Of a stretch of DNA of 64,000 nt, positions 1-9,075 are shown in pieces. The stretch comes from Nocardioides insulae DSM 17944 (lineage in GTDB: Bacteria > Actinomycetota > Actinomycetes > Propionibacteriales > Nocardioidaceae): contig NZ_KE383929.1 of NCBI RefSeq assembly GCF_000422825.1, positions 558,001 through 622,000 on the forward strand, in the 5' to 3' direction. The translations under genes were made by a program, and so were the position numbers. How positions within the stretch are numbered: position 1 is the stretch's first letter; every line of letters begins with the position of its first letter. A model generated the notes under the pieces. It was not told the DNA's origin and ran no database searches. It worked only from the letters and a program-made list of their open reading frames with translations.

Positions 1-142
1 CGAGGTCGAGGGTGAACTCGGCGTCCTCAGGACCGGCCGAGCTACCGTCGTACGCCGTCATCCGTAGCGGCAGCCCGTCCCTGAAGAGGGACGCGATCGT
101 GGGGGCGATGCCCTCAGAGACACGAGTGGTCGGCGCCGTCAT
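1..142 (-). CDS. SAM-dependent methyltransferase of CFA-synthase type, N-terminus only (TmsB/BfaB-like)
   Basis: Only the first 47 residues lie in the window; the gene runs off the left edge. The ATG (complement 140-142) overlaps the TGA of the upstream FAD oxidoreductase gene as ATGA, so the two are translationally coupled. The visible N-terminus, including SLFRDGLPLRMTAYDGS, fits the start of cyclopropane-fatty-acyl-phospholipid-synthase-like methyltransferases, but no SAM-binding motif is visible. The assignment rests mainly on context. In actinobacteria a methyltransferase paired with this kind of FAD oxidoreductase makes 10-methyl (tuberculostearic-type) fatty acids: the methyltransferase adds a methylene to the oleoyl chain of a phospholipid and the flavoenzyme reduces it. 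M. tuberculosis ufaA1 lies in a comparable neighbourhood. Confidence 0.6.
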   Translation of the reverse strand, partial: MTAPTTRVSEGIAPTIASLFRDGLPLRMTAYDGSSAGPEDAEFTLDL

Positions 143-1545
143 CGTCTTTTCACCGCCTTGTCATAGAGGCTGGTCAGCCTGTTGTCGGGATCGTAGATCT
201 TCTTGACCTCGGCCAGGTGTCGGCCGTGATACAACTCGTCGAAGGTGTCGCGGTCGTAGAACGCCTCCGAGTAGAGCGACTTGTGCCCGCCCAGCGCGTG
301 CACCTTCCGCTCGATGGCACGGTTGCGCGGCGCGTCGTCGCGCCCGGGCCCCACGGGGACGGTGCCCCAGAACCCCGCGTTGACGTAGATGCGCCCGGGC
401 TCGAGCGGGTAGGACGGCCACTTGTCGCCGACGCCCTCGCCGGGACCGTCGCGGTGGATGCCGGTCGAGATGAGGGGGCACAGCCACACCGGGCGCATCC
501 CGATCTCGGCGTCGAACCAACTCAGGAACTCCGGGAGCCGCTCGACGGGGACCTCGATGTCCTGGACCACGCGCTCACGCAGCGGCACCCCCTTGCGCCG
601 GTCGAGGCGGTCGATGATGTCGAAGCGGCGATCGAGGCCGAGCAGTCCCATGTAGACGTCGGACCTGCGCTTGCTGCGCGGCCACAGTCGGCGCAGCACG
701 GGGTGCTGGGCTCCGAAGGCCCCGGAGCACCAGAACCAGTCGGTGTCCCAGCGCCACAGGTAGTCGTACATGGTCAGTACGTCGCGCTCGCGCTGCTGGA
801 TGGAGCGGTAGTAGACCCGCTGACCGGTGTAGTCGCTGGGCCTCGAGCCGGCCTCCTCGGTCCATCGCGCCAGGGTGAGGTAGTACTCCCCCGGGGCGAA
901 GGCCACACCGTCGAGGGCGTCCACGCGGATCCCGTCGTACTCGCGCTTGCCCGGGGAGCCCGCAATATCGGTGATCGCCTCGACCAGCCGGGTCGCATCG
1001 TCGAAGCGGATGTGCCGCAACTCCACGAAGCTGGGCACCCGCTCGAGGGCGATCTTGAGCCTGGTGGCGTAGCCGAGCGAGCCGTAGGAATTGGGGAAGG
1101 CGTCGAAGAGCGTCTCACCCGGGCGAGTGGTGATGACCTCGCCGGCACCGGTGAAGACGTCCATCTCCAGGACCGACTCGTGCGGCAGGCCGTTACGGAA
1201 ACTGGTCGCCTCGATGCCCATGCCGGTCACGGCCCCGCCGAGCGTGATCGTGCGCAGCTGCGGGACGACGTACGGGATCAGCCCGTGCAGCAGAGTGGCC
1301 TCGACGAGGTCCTCGTAGGTGCACATGCCCTGGACGTCAGCGGTGCCCGCAACGGGGTCGACCTCGATGACACCGGTGAGCCCGCTGACGTCGAGACCGG
1401 GCGCGTCGGTGGAGGCCCGCGGCCGGAAGAGGTTGGTCGTCTTCTTCGCGAGCCGCACCGGAGAACCATCAGGGATCGCGCGGTAGGAGTCCCTGAGCCG
1501 CTGGACCGCGGCCTCGTGGGTGCTCCAGGCATTCTCTCCTGTCAC
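139..1545 (-). CDS. FAD-binding oxidoreductase, TmsA/BfaA-like (10-methylene to 10-methyl fatty acid reductase)
   Basis: 468 residues. The N-terminal half has a PCMH/vanillyl-alcohol-oxidase-type FAD domain: KTTNLFRPR near residue 35, VQGMCTYEDLVEATLLHG, then RTITLGGAVTGMGIEATSF, the pyrophosphate-binding stretch. The C-terminal part is a long substrate domain ending in a YDPDNRLTSLYDK motif. It resembles Rv0449c of M. tuberculosis and the BfaA/TmsA reductases, which reduce the 10-methylene intermediate to a 10-methyl group. The methyltransferase gene follows with an ATGA overlap. The start is GTG 1545: a TACATT -10 lies at complement 1554-1559, eight bases upstream, with no Shine-Dalgarno, so the mRNA is probably leaderless. 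A generic FAD-linked oxidase is the alternative if the partner is not a CFA-type methyltransferase. Confidence 0.78.
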   Translation of the reverse strand: MTGENAWSTHEAAVQRLRDSYRAIPDGSPVRLAKKTTNLFRPRASTDAPGLDVSGLTGVIEVDPVAGTADVQGMCTYEDLVEATLLHGLIPYVVPQLRTITLGGAVTGMGIEATSFRNGLPHESVLEMDVFTGAGEVITTRPGETLFDAFPNSYGSLGYATRLKIALERVPSFVELRHIRFDDATRLVEAITDIAGSPGKREYDGIRVDALDGVAFAPGEYYLTLARWTEEAGSRPSDYTGQRVYYRSIQQRERDVLTMYDYLWRWDTDWFWCSGAFGAQHPVLRRLWPRSKRRSDVYMGLLGLDRRFDIIDRLDRRKGVPLRERVVQDIEVPVERLPEFLSWFDAEIGMRPVWLCPLISTGIHRDGPGEGVGDKWPSYPLEPGRIYVNAGFWGTVPVGPGRDDAPRNRAIERKVHALGGHKSLYSEAFYDRDTFDELYHGRHLAEVKKIYDPDNRLTSLYDKAVKRR

Positions 1546-1553
1546 GAACCGCC

Positions 1554-1559
1554 AATGTA
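1554..1559 (-). promoter_or_regulatory. -10 hexamer TACATT of a leaderless FAD oxidoreductase transcript
   Basis: TACATT on the minus strand lies 8 nt upstream of GTG 1545, with no ribosome-binding site between. No clear -35 was found. Confidence 0.5.
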
Positions 1560-1650
1560 CTCCTGCCGCTCGCGTCCCAGTCGTCGAGGGTGCCCGACAC
1601 TCCCGAAGCGGGCCTCGATGCAGGTCTGAGCGGCGGGACCACGGTGACGC

Positions 1651-2049
1651 TCAGTCGCGCTGGGCGAAGGCGAGCCGGCCGCGGGCATCGCCGACGTGGA
1701 CGAGTACGCCGGGGCCCGCGAAGTCGCGCACGATCGCCAGGTCCGTCTCGTCCGGGGTCTCGGCGGTCACGGCGTCGTCGCTGAGCAGCACGACCGCCTC
1801 GAGACCGCGCGACCCGGAGGCGACCGCCATCGCGACGCAGCCCGCGATCGCGGAGAGCTGGAGCGAGGGCAGGTCCACCGTGGCGGCGGCGTAGGTGCGG
1901 CCGTCCAGGTCACGGACGGCGGCCCCCTCCCTTGCACCGATCCGGGCACGGGTGGCACGGGCCAGGGTGACCAGCTTCTTGTCCTCGGCCGAGAGCGGGG
2001 CCACGCCGGGTACGGCTCCGGTCGGGGTAGGGGTGGTCGGGTCAGTCAT
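1651..2049 (-). CDS. Degenerate cytidine deaminase-like protein
   Basis: 132 residues. This is the short cytidine-deaminase-like protein that actinobacteria encode between the CNNM/CBS protein and era (Rv2365c position in M. tuberculosis). The deaminase fold can be followed through the TYAAATVDLPSLQLSAIAGCV stretch near residue 52. The catalytic HxE and PCxxC zinc-ligand motifs of true cytidine deaminases are absent, so catalysis is unlikely. The ATG at 2049 overlaps the 3' end of the CNNM/CBS gene by 8 bp, showing translational coupling in the phoH-ybeY-CNNM operon. Function is unknown. The gene that follows is not era but the branched-fatty-acid oxidoreductase. Confidence 0.75.
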   Translation of the reverse strand: MTDPTTPTPTGAVPGVAPLSAEDKKLVTLARATRARIGAREGAAVRDLDGRTYAAATVDLPSLQLSAIAGCVAMAVASGSRGLEAVVLLSDDAVTAETPDETDLAIVRDFAGPGVLVHVGDARGRLAFAQRD

Positions 2050-3334
2050 CGTCGTCCTCCTCGTCGTTCGCGACCGGCAGCACCTCGATGGTGACCGACT
2101 CGATCTTGTTGCGTCGCCCAGCGCTCTCCTCAGCGGTGAAGCGCAGTCCGTGCGCCTCGACCACCGAGCCGGGGATGGGCACCAGGCCCAGGTGCTTGGC
2201 CATCAGGCCGCCGACCGAGTCGACGTCGTCCTCACTGACCGGCACACCGATCAGTTCCTCGAGATCGTCGACCTGGTGCCTGGCCGGCACGCGCACGACG
2301 CCCTCGGAGACGTGCTGCGGCTCGCGGTTCTCGACGTCGTACTCGTCGGTGATCTCGCCGACGATCTCTTCGAGGATGTCCTCGATCGTGACCAGACCGG
2401 CGGTGCCGCCGTACTCGTCGACGACGACCGCGATGTGCTGGCGTCGGGCCTGCATCTCGGCGAGCAGTTCGTCGATCGCCTTCGACTCCGGCACCCAGGC
2501 CGGCGGGCGCATCACCTCGTCGACGCGCTGGGTGAACTCCACGTCCGGAGCCTCGAAGTCACGCCGGACGATGTCCTTGAGATAGGCCATCCCGACGATC
2601 GTGTCGAGGTTGTCGTCGACGACCGGCATCCGGCTGAAGCCGCTGCGCAGGAACAGCGAGAGGGTCTGACGCAGGTTCTTGTAGCGCTCGATGAACACCA
2701 CGTCGCCGCGCGGCACCATCACCGCCCGCGCCGGAGTGTCGCCGAGCTCGAAGACCGAGTGGATCATCTTCCGCTCGCCGGACTCGATCAGCGCGGACGC
2801 CTCCGCGAGGTCGACCATCTCCCGCAGTTCGGTCTCGGTGGAGAACGGCCCCTGCCGGAAACCCTTGCCCGGTGTGAGGGCGTTGCCCAACAGGATGAGC
2901 AGACTCGGGATCGGCCCCAGGATCCGGGTGACCCAGGTGGCCGGGCCTGCCGCGAGCAGAGCGATCCGGGTGGCGTGCTGACGCCCGATCGTCCGTGGCG
3001 CCACCCCGATCACGATGAAGGAGACCACCAGCATCATGCCGGTCGCAGTGAGTACGGCGGGCCAGAACCGCTCGTCGTAGAGCTGGTGACACATCAGGGT
3101 CACCAGCACCGTCGCCCCGATCTCGCAGAGCAGACGGAGCAGGAGCACGGTGTTGAGGTAGCGCGGCCGGTCCCCGAGCACCGTCACCAACTGACGCGCA
3201 CCGGGCCGTCTCTCCTCGACCAGTTCCTCCGCCCGGGCCCGGGAGAAGGAGCTGAGCGCAGCGTCGGCCGAGGAGTTGACGCCCGCGAGCACGACCAGCA
3301 CGGTCGCTGTCACGACCAGAGGAAGTGTGTTCAT
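2042..3334 (-). CDS. CNNM/CorC-type membrane protein with CBS pair (hemolysin family)
   Basis: 430 residues. The N-terminal DUF21/CNNM transmembrane domain has helices around residues 5-25, 60-85, 95-115 and 125-150. It is followed by a CBS pair (from about RAVMVPRGDVVFIERY, then VDEVMRPPAWVPESKAIDEL and VVDEYGGTAGLVTIEDILEE) and a C-terminal CorC/HlyC domain (about residues 340-425). Relatives are linked to Mg2+/Co2+ transport; the hemolysin name is historical. It starts 4 bp after ybeY stops and overlaps the deaminase-like gene, so it sits in the phoH operon. The VVDEYGG motif at the second CBS repeat is highly characteristic. The transported ion cannot be read from the sequence. Confidence 0.9.
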   Translation of the reverse strand: MNTLPLVVTATVLVVLAGVNSSADAALSSFSRARAEELVEERRPGARQLVTVLGDRPRYLNTVLLLRLLCEIGATVLVTLMCHQLYDERFWPAVLTATGMMLVVSFIVIGVAPRTIGRQHATRIALLAAGPATWVTRILGPIPSLLILLGNALTPGKGFRQGPFSTETELREMVDLAEASALIESGERKMIHSVFELGDTPARAVMVPRGDVVFIERYKNLRQTLSLFLRSGFSRMPVVDDNLDTIVGMAYLKDIVRRDFEAPDVEFTQRVDEVMRPPAWVPESKAIDELLAEMQARRQHIAVVVDEYGGTAGLVTIEDILEEIVGEITDEYDVENREPQHVSEGVVRVPARHQVDDLEELIGVPVSEDDVDSVGGLMAKHLGLVPIPGSVVEAHGLRFTAEESAGRRNKIESVTIEVLPVANDEEDDDD

Positions 3335-3338
3335 CCGA

Positions 3339-3799
3339 TCAGGTCGGCGGGTTGGCCGAGGAGCCCCAGGCGGTCAGGAGCTCGGCCTGGAGCGCGAACA
3401 TCTCCTGCTTCTCCTCCGGCTCGGCATGGTCGTAGCCGAGCAGGTGCAAGATGCCGTGAGTGGTGAGGAGTTCGATCTCGGCGAGCGTGCCGTGCCCGGC
3501 CTTCTCCCCCTGTCGGGCCGCCACCGTGGGCGCCAACATCAGGTCTCCGAGCACCCCCTCCTCCGGCTCCTCATCGAGCAGCCCGGGCCGGAGCTCGTCC
3601 ATCGGGAAGGCCAGCACGTCGGTGGGCCCCTCCTTGCCCATCCAGTGCCGGTTGAGCTCTGCGATGGTCGCCTCGTCGACGGCCTTGACGCACAACTCGG
3701 CCTGAGGGTGGACCCGCATCCGGTCCATCACGAACCGGGCGAGCCGCACCAGATGATCGGCGTCCAGTTCCTCACCGGACTCGTTGAGCACCTCGATCG

Positions 3800-3803
<4 letters not shown>
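3339..3803 (-). CDS. ybeY: Endoribonuclease YbeY (16S rRNA 3'-end maturation)
   Basis: 154 residues, normal for the family. The zinc-binding motif HGILHLLGYDH (H116, H120, H126) is intact, preceded by TDVLAFPMDE. YbeY is a metal-dependent RNase acting in 16S rRNA maturation and ribosome quality control. The GTG start at 3803 overlaps the phoH stop as GTGA, so translation is coupled. The phoH-ybeY-CNNM order is the usual bacterial arrangement. Confidence 0.97.
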
Positions 3804-4861
<1,058 letters not shown>

Positions 4862-4963
4862 GGAGGCCCGGCCGGGCAGCCCTTTCGCGTCGATGGATCG
4901 GCAGCTCTCATGCTACGCGGATCAGAACGCGTCGGGCGATCCGGTTGTTCCGAGCCACACGGC

Positions 4964-5341
4964 TCAGCCGGGCAGGTTGGTGAGGGAGGTGAGCTTGCGG
5001 CCACCGAGGACGTGCAGGTGGGTGTGGAAGATGGTCTGCCCCGCCTCGCTGCCGGTGTTGGCCACCACGTTGTAGTCCGAGTAGCCCTCCTCACCGGCCA
5101 CCTCGGCGGCGACCGTGGCGAGCTCACCCACCAGCCCGGGATCCGCTGCGGCGGTGGCGGCGAGGTTGGGGGCGTGCGCACGCGGCACCACGAGCACGTG
5201 CATCGGTGCCTGCGGGTTGATGTCGCGGAAGGCGATCACGCGCTCGCCCTCGTAGACCAGGTTGCTGGGGATCTCTCCCGCGACGATCTTGCAGAACAGG
5301 CAGTCGGCGGCGGTGGCGCCGTTCTCGGCATTCTCAGGCAC
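4964..5341 (-). CDS. HIT-family nucleotide hydrolase (HinT-like)
   Basis: 125 residues. The histidine triad H106-x-H108-x-H110 lies in the signature [11 protein letters not shown], and an N-terminal [12 protein letters not shown] motif gives the two cysteines of zinc-binding HIT proteins. HinT enzymes hydrolyse nucleoside phosphoramidates such as AMP-lysine. The start is GTG 5341. It runs in the same direction as phoH, about 100 bp upstream of it, and is divergent from the acyl-CoA ligase gene. In many actinobacteria this gene follows rsmE directly; here an 8 kb catabolic block separates them. Confidence 0.93.
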   Translation of the reverse strand: MPENAENGATAADCLFCKIVAGEIPSNLVYEGERVIAFRDINPQAPMHVLVVPRAHAPNLAATAAADPGLVGELATVAAEVAGEEGYSDYNVVANTGSEAGQTIFHTHLHVLGGRKLTSLTNLPG

Positions 5342-5410
5342 GGCTGCATGCTGCCACAGTCGATCGCCGCCGTGGAGGGTGCAGGACTGTCACCGGGTAG
5401 TGCCACGATG

Positions 5411-5424
5411 GTGATCGCGATCAC
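5411..5424. promoter_or_regulatory. Perfect 14-bp palindrome upstream of the acyl-CoA ligase
   Basis: GTGATCGCGATCAC is its own reverse complement. It lies 25 bp before the ligase start, in the divergent region with the HIT gene. It shares a GGTNATCG half with the BkaR sites at 7728-7773, but the half-site spacing differs, so it may be a variant site or an operator for another regulator. Confidence 0.35.
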
Positions 5425-5449
5425 ACTCAGTCGGAAGACGGAGGCACAC

Positions 5450-7078
5450 ATGCAGGCACAGATGCAGGCGCACGACGTCGGAGACCGTTCGGCCCCGCTG
5501 ATCGACCGGACCATCGGGGCCGACCTCGACCGGACCGTGGCGGCGCACCCCGACCGGGAGGCCCTGGTCGAGGTCGCCTCCGGACGGCGATGGACCTGGG
5601 CCGAGTTCGGTGCTGCCGTGGACGAGGCCGCCCGGGGGTTCCTCGCCCTCGGTCTCGAGAAGGGCGACCGGGTCGGCATCTGGTCGCCCAATTGCGCCGA
5701 GTGGACCCTCACCCAGTTCGCCACCGCCAAGATCGGCGCGATCCTGGTGACGCTCAATCCCGCCTATCGCACCCACGAGTTCGCCTACGCGGTCAACCAG
5801 AGCGGCATCCGGGTGCTGGTGGCGATGTCCGGCCACAGGTCCAGCGACTACCGCGCGATGGTCGTCGGCACGGCTCCCGAATGTCCGACCCTCGAGCGCA
5901 CCGTCTACCTCGACACCGACGACTGGAGCGACCTGGTGGAGGCGGGGCGCACCCTGCCCCCAGAGGCGCTGGCCGAGCGGGCGGCGACGCTCGCGCCCGG
6001 CGATCCGATCAACATCCAATACACCAGCGGCACCACCGGCTTCCCGAAGGGCGCGACCCTGAGCCATCGCAACATCCTCAACAACGGCTTCTTCGTCACC
6101 GAGACGATCCGCTTCACCGAGCAGGACCGGCTCTGCATCCCGGTCCCCTTCTACCACTGCTTCGGCATGGTGATGGCCAATCTCGGCTGCTCCACGCACG
6201 GCGCCACGATGGTGATCCCCGCCCCGTCGTTCGACCCGACGCTGACCCTCCGAGCGGTCGAGGCGGAGCGGTGCACGGCGCTGTACGGCGTCCCGACGAT
6301 GTTCATCGCCGAGCAGACCCTGCCCGGCTTCGCCGACTTCGACCTGACCTCGCTGCGCACCGGCATCATGGCCGGCTCGACCTGTCCGGTCGAGGTGATG
6401 AAGCGCTGCCTGAGCGAGATGCACATGTCGGAGGTCTCGATCGCCTACGGCATGACCGAGACCAGTCCGGTCTCCTGCCAGACCCTCGCCGACGACGACC
6501 TGGAGCGGCGTACAGCCACCATCGGGCGGGTGCATCCCCAGCTGGAGATCAAGATCGTCGACCCGGTCACCGGGAGCACGGTGGAGCGCGGTGCCCCCGG
6601 GGAGTTCTGCACCCGCGGCTACAGCGTGATGCTCGGCTACTGGCAGGACGAGGAGAAGACCGCGGAGGCCGTCGATGCCGAGGGGTGGATGCACACCGGC
6701 GACCTCGCGGTGATGCGCGAGGACGGCTACTGCAACGTCGTGGGCCGGATCAAGGACATGGTGATCCGGGGCGGGGAGAACATCTATCCGCGGGAGATCG
6801 AGGAGTTCCTCTACACCCACCCCGACGTCGTCGACGCGCAGGTGGTGGGCGTCCCCGACGAGAGGTACGGCGAGGAGTTGTGCGCCTGGGTGCGGCTGCG
6901 CGAGGGCGCCGCCCCGCTGGACGCCGAGGGGGTGCGCAGCTTCGCCGCCGGTCGGCTCGCGCACTTCAAGATCCCCCGCTACGTCCTGGTGGTCGAGGAG
7001 TTCCCGATGACCGTCACCGGCAAGATCCGCAAGGTCGAGATGCGGGAGCGCAGCGTCGCGATGCTGGGGCTGGAGTGA
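5450..7078 (+). CDS. AMP-dependent fatty-acyl-CoA ligase, FadD35-like
   Basis: 542 residues, typical of the family. The AMP-binding signature [18 protein letters not shown] is near residue 190, then [21 protein letters not shown] and [20 protein letters not shown]; the catalytic lysine lies in [11 protein letters not shown] near the C-terminus. It activates a carboxylic acid to an acyl-CoA through an acyl-adenylate. The start ATG 5450 is chosen because GGAGG lies 5 nt upstream (5440-5444); earlier in-frame starts would run back over the HIT gene. Its position next to a BkaR-like repressor and a leucine-catabolic operon matches fadD35 beside Rv2506 in M. tuberculosis, suggesting a branched or short-chain acid as substrate. 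The substrate itself is not readable from sequence. Confidence 0.88.
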   Translation: MQAQMQAHDVGDRSAPLIDRTIGADLDRTVAAHPDREALVEVASGRRWTWAEFGAAVDEAARGFLALGLEKGDRVGIWSPNCAEWTLTQFATAKIGAILVTLNPAYRTHEFAYAVNQSGIRVLVAMSGHRSSDYRAMVVGTAPECPTLERTVYLDTDDWSDLVEAGRTLPPEALAERAATLAPGDPINIQYTSGTTGFPKGATLSHRNILNNGFFVTETIRFTEQDRLCIPVPFYHCFGMVMANLGCSTHGATMVIPAPSFDPTLTLRAVEAERCTALYGVPTMFIAEQTLPGFADFDLTSLRTGIMAGSTCPVEVMKRCLSEMHMSEVSIAYGMTETSPVSCQTLADDDLERRTATIGRVHPQLEIKIVDPVTGSTVERGAPGEFCTRGYSVMLGYWQDEEKTAEAVDAEGWMHTGDLAVMREDGYCNVVGRIKDMVIRGGENIYPREIEEFLYTHPDVVDAQVVGVPDERYGEELCAWVRLREGAAPLDAEGVRSFAAGRLAHFKIPRYVLVVEEFPMTVTGKIRKVEMRERSVAMLGLE

Positions 7079-7107
7079 GCCCCGGGCGAGGGCGTGCCGG
7101 CGGAGCC

Positions 7108-7707
7108 TCAGGCGGGCGGCTGGGCGCCGGCCGCGGCGGCGCGCAGGGCAGCCATGGCCATCCGGTGCAGCAGCGCCGCCATCTCGCTCCTCTCCAGTCG
7201 GGCGCTGTGCGGCGTGGAGTTGATCAGCCCGAAGACCGCATGGGCACCCGACCTCGCCTGCTCCTCGTCCGCGCCGGTGGCCGCGCGGATGGCCTCCACC
7301 CACCGCTCGACGTACTCCCGTTGCCGCTGTCGCACCGTGTGCCGGTCCTTCTCCCCCAGACTGGCCAGGTCGCGAAACTGCACCGTGATCAGGGCCGGGT
7401 GGCTGAGCGCGAACTCCACATGCCAGCCGACCAGCGCCTCGAGCACCGCGTCGGCCCCCTCACCGGCGGCCGCCTCCGAGCGGCCGCGCCCCTCGGCCAG
7501 CAGTCGGTCGCTGATCCCCACCAGCATCGCGCCGAGGAGGGCCTCCTTGTTGGCGAAGTGCTTGTAGAGCGCCGCGCCGGAGGTCCCCATCGCGGCGCCG
7601 AGGTCGTAGATCGAGACGCCGTGGAAGCCCCGCTCGGCGAAGAGTTCGGCAGCGACGTCGATGATCTGCTGTCGCCGACTCCTGGGCGGCTCCTCGGCGA
7701 TCGGCAT
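7108..7707 (-). CDS. bkaR: TetR-family repressor, BkaR-like
   Basis: 199 residues. The N-terminal TetR helix-turn-helix (residues about 11-57: IIDVAAELFAERGFHGVSIY then GAAMGTSGAALYKHFANKE) is followed by a helical ligand domain. It is divergent from the acyl-CoA dehydrogenase gene. The gene set around it (fadD35, fadE19, maoC, citE, accD1, accA1) is the same as around Rv2506/BkaR, the mycobacterial repressor of branched-chain keto-acid metabolism, so it probably senses a leucine-derived acyl-CoA; the ligand is inferred. Its start ATG 7707 lies 6 nt after a TAGGCT -10, so it is probably leaderless. One of the two palindromes in the intergenic region covers its own -35, consistent with autorepression. 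Confidence 0.82.
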   Translation of the reverse strand: MPIAEEPPRSRRQQIIDVAAELFAERGFHGVSIYDLGAAMGTSGAALYKHFANKEALLGAMLVGISDRLLAEGRGRSEAAAGEGADAVLEALVGWHVEFALSHPALITVQFRDLASLGEKDRHTVRQRQREYVERWVEAIRAATGADEEQARSGAHAVFGLINSTPHSARLERSEMAALLHRMAMAALRAAAAGAQPPA

Positions 7708-7713
7708 GATGTG

Positions 7714-7719
7714 AGCCTA
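7714..7719 (-). promoter_or_regulatory. -10 of bkaR-like gene (TAGGCT), leaderless
   Basis: TAGGCT on the minus strand is 6 nt before ATG 7707. A TTAACA -35 candidate lies at complement 7738-7743 with 18-bp spacing and falls inside operator 1. Confidence 0.55.
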
Positions 7720-7727
7720 GACGGCCT

Positions 7728-7745
7728 GGTTATCGCTTGTTAACC
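7728..7745. promoter_or_regulatory. BkaR operator 1 (imperfect palindrome)
   Basis: GGTTATCGCTTGTTAACC, with arms GGTTA/TAACC. It covers the -35 of the repressor promoter. It resembles operator 2 nine bases away, so the pair probably binds the same TetR protein. Confidence 0.6.
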
Positions 7746-7753
7746 TCCAATGG

Positions 7754-7773
7754 TGGTTATCGGTCGATAACCA
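7754..7773. promoter_or_regulatory. BkaR operator 2 (near-perfect palindrome)
   Basis: Arms TGGTTATCG and CGATAACCA are exact reverse complements separated by GT. It lies 20-39 bp before the acyl-CoA dehydrogenase start, where a repressor would block the catabolic operon promoter. Confidence 0.7.
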
Positions 7774-7792
7774 CGCGACTCCGAGGAGTGAG

Positions 7793-8983
7793 ATGTTCGA
7801 GCTGTCCCGAGAGCACGAGGAGTTCCGCCGCGCAGTGCGTGACTTCGCCGAGCACGAGATCGCACCGCACGTGGCGACGTGGGACAAGGAGCACCACTTC
7901 CCGGTCGACACGGTGCAGAAGATGGGCGAACTCGGACTGATGGGGCTCACCGCTCCGGAGGAGTACGGCGGCGCGGGCGGCGAGGGCGACTTCACGTCCC
8001 TGTGCGTGGCGATCGAGGAGATCGGCCGGGTCGACCAGTCGTTGGGGATCACCCTGGAGGCCGCGGTCGGGCTCGGCATCAATCCGATCCTCACCTTCGG
8101 CACCGCCGAGCAGAAGCGGACCTGGCTGCCCGACCTGGTCGCCGGCCGCCGGCTGGCCGGCTTCGGGCTGACCGAGCCCGGCGCCGGATCCGACGCCGGC
8201 GCCACCCGCACCCGGGCCGAGCTGAGCGAGGGCACCTGGGTGGTCAACGGCAGCAAGCAGTTCATCACCAACTCCGGCTCGGCGATCACCTCGGTGGTCA
8301 CCGCGACCGCACGCACGGGTGTCAAGTCCGATGGCCGTCCGGAGATCTCGGCGATCATGATCCCGGCGGGCACAGCGGGGTTCACCGCCGAGCCCGCCTA
8401 CGACAAGCTCGGCTGGCACATCTCCGACACGCACCCGCTGACCTTCACCGACTGCCGGGTGCCCGAGGACCATCTGCTCGGCGAACGCGGTCGGGGTTAC
8501 GCCCAGTTCCTGGCCACCCTCGACGATGGCCGGGTCGCCATCTCGGCGCTGGCCACCGGCCTGATCCAGGCGTGTCTGGACGAGTCGGTGCGTTACGCCG
8601 GTGAGCGCCAGACCATGGGAGGGCCGATCGGCCGCAAGCAGGGGGTCGCCTTCCAGATCGCGGACCTGGAGGTGATGGCCCAGTCCGCGCGGCTGCTCAC
8701 CTACCGCGCCGCGGCGATGAAGGACGCCATGCTGGCCGGTCGCAGCGACGCGCCGTCGATGGCCGAGTTCAAGCGTGCGGCCTCGGTCGCCAAGCTGCAC
8801 AGCTCCGAGTCGGCGGTCACCGCCACTCGGATCGCCACCCAGATCTTCGGCGGCTACGGCTTCATGGAGGAGTACCCCGTCGCGCGCTTTTACCGAGACG
8901 CCAAGATCCTCGAGATCGGCGAGGGCACCTCCGAGGTGCAGCGGATGCTGATCGCCCGCAGCCTCGGCCTGCCGGTGGAGTGA
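7793..8983 (+). CDS. fadE19: Acyl-CoA dehydrogenase, FadE19-like (branched-chain/isovaleryl-CoA step)
   Basis: 396 residues with the three acyl-CoA dehydrogenase domains: N-terminal helical, middle beta (GFGLTEPGAGSDAGATRTRA, FAD/substrate contact) and C-terminal (QIFGGYGFMEEYPVARFYRD, then EIGEGTSEVQR). The Glu of the EGT motif (E377) is at the usual catalytic-base position. Canonical isovaleryl-CoA dehydrogenases have lost Glu here and use a Glu on another helix, so by this residue the enzyme looks like a general short/branched-chain dehydrogenase, as recalled for mycobacterial FadE19. It is first in a five-gene operon leading to methylcrotonyl-CoA carboxylase, so the likely reaction is isovaleryl-CoA to 3-methylcrotonyl-CoA. 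The start has a GGAG just upstream. Repression by the divergent TetR is expected. Confidence 0.9.
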   Translation: MFELSREHEEFRRAVRDFAEHEIAPHVATWDKEHHFPVDTVQKMGELGLMGLTAPEEYGGAGGEGDFTSLCVAIEEIGRVDQSLGITLEAAVGLGINPILTFGTAEQKRTWLPDLVAGRRLAGFGLTEPGAGSDAGATRTRAELSEGTWVVNGSKQFITNSGSAITSVVTATARTGVKSDGRPEISAIMIPAGTAGFTAEPAYDKLGWHISDTHPLTFTDCRVPEDHLLGERGRGYAQFLATLDDGRVAISALATGLIQACLDESVRYAGERQTMGGPIGRKQGVAFQIADLEVMAQSARLLTYRAAAMKDAMLAGRSDAPSMAEFKRAASVAKLHSSESAVTATRIATQIFGGYGFMEEYPVARFYRDAKILEIGEGTSEVQRMLIARSLGLPVE

Positions 8984-9075
8984 CCGCGCCGGACGAGCGG
9001 CACGACCGTGCCACACCCCCGAGCCGACCTCGACAGAGCACAGCCAACCAGCCGGACATCGACGAGAGAGAAGCA

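Noticed and set aside
217-1629. Long plus-strand reading frame opposite the FAD oxidoreductase
   Set aside because: It is the antisense shadow of a well-supported gene in GC-rich DNA; no domain is recognisable and the codon bias follows the real gene.
5411-5424. Third BkaR operator
   Set aside because: Half-site spacing differs from the two clear BkaR palindromes, so it is reported only as an unassigned palindrome.
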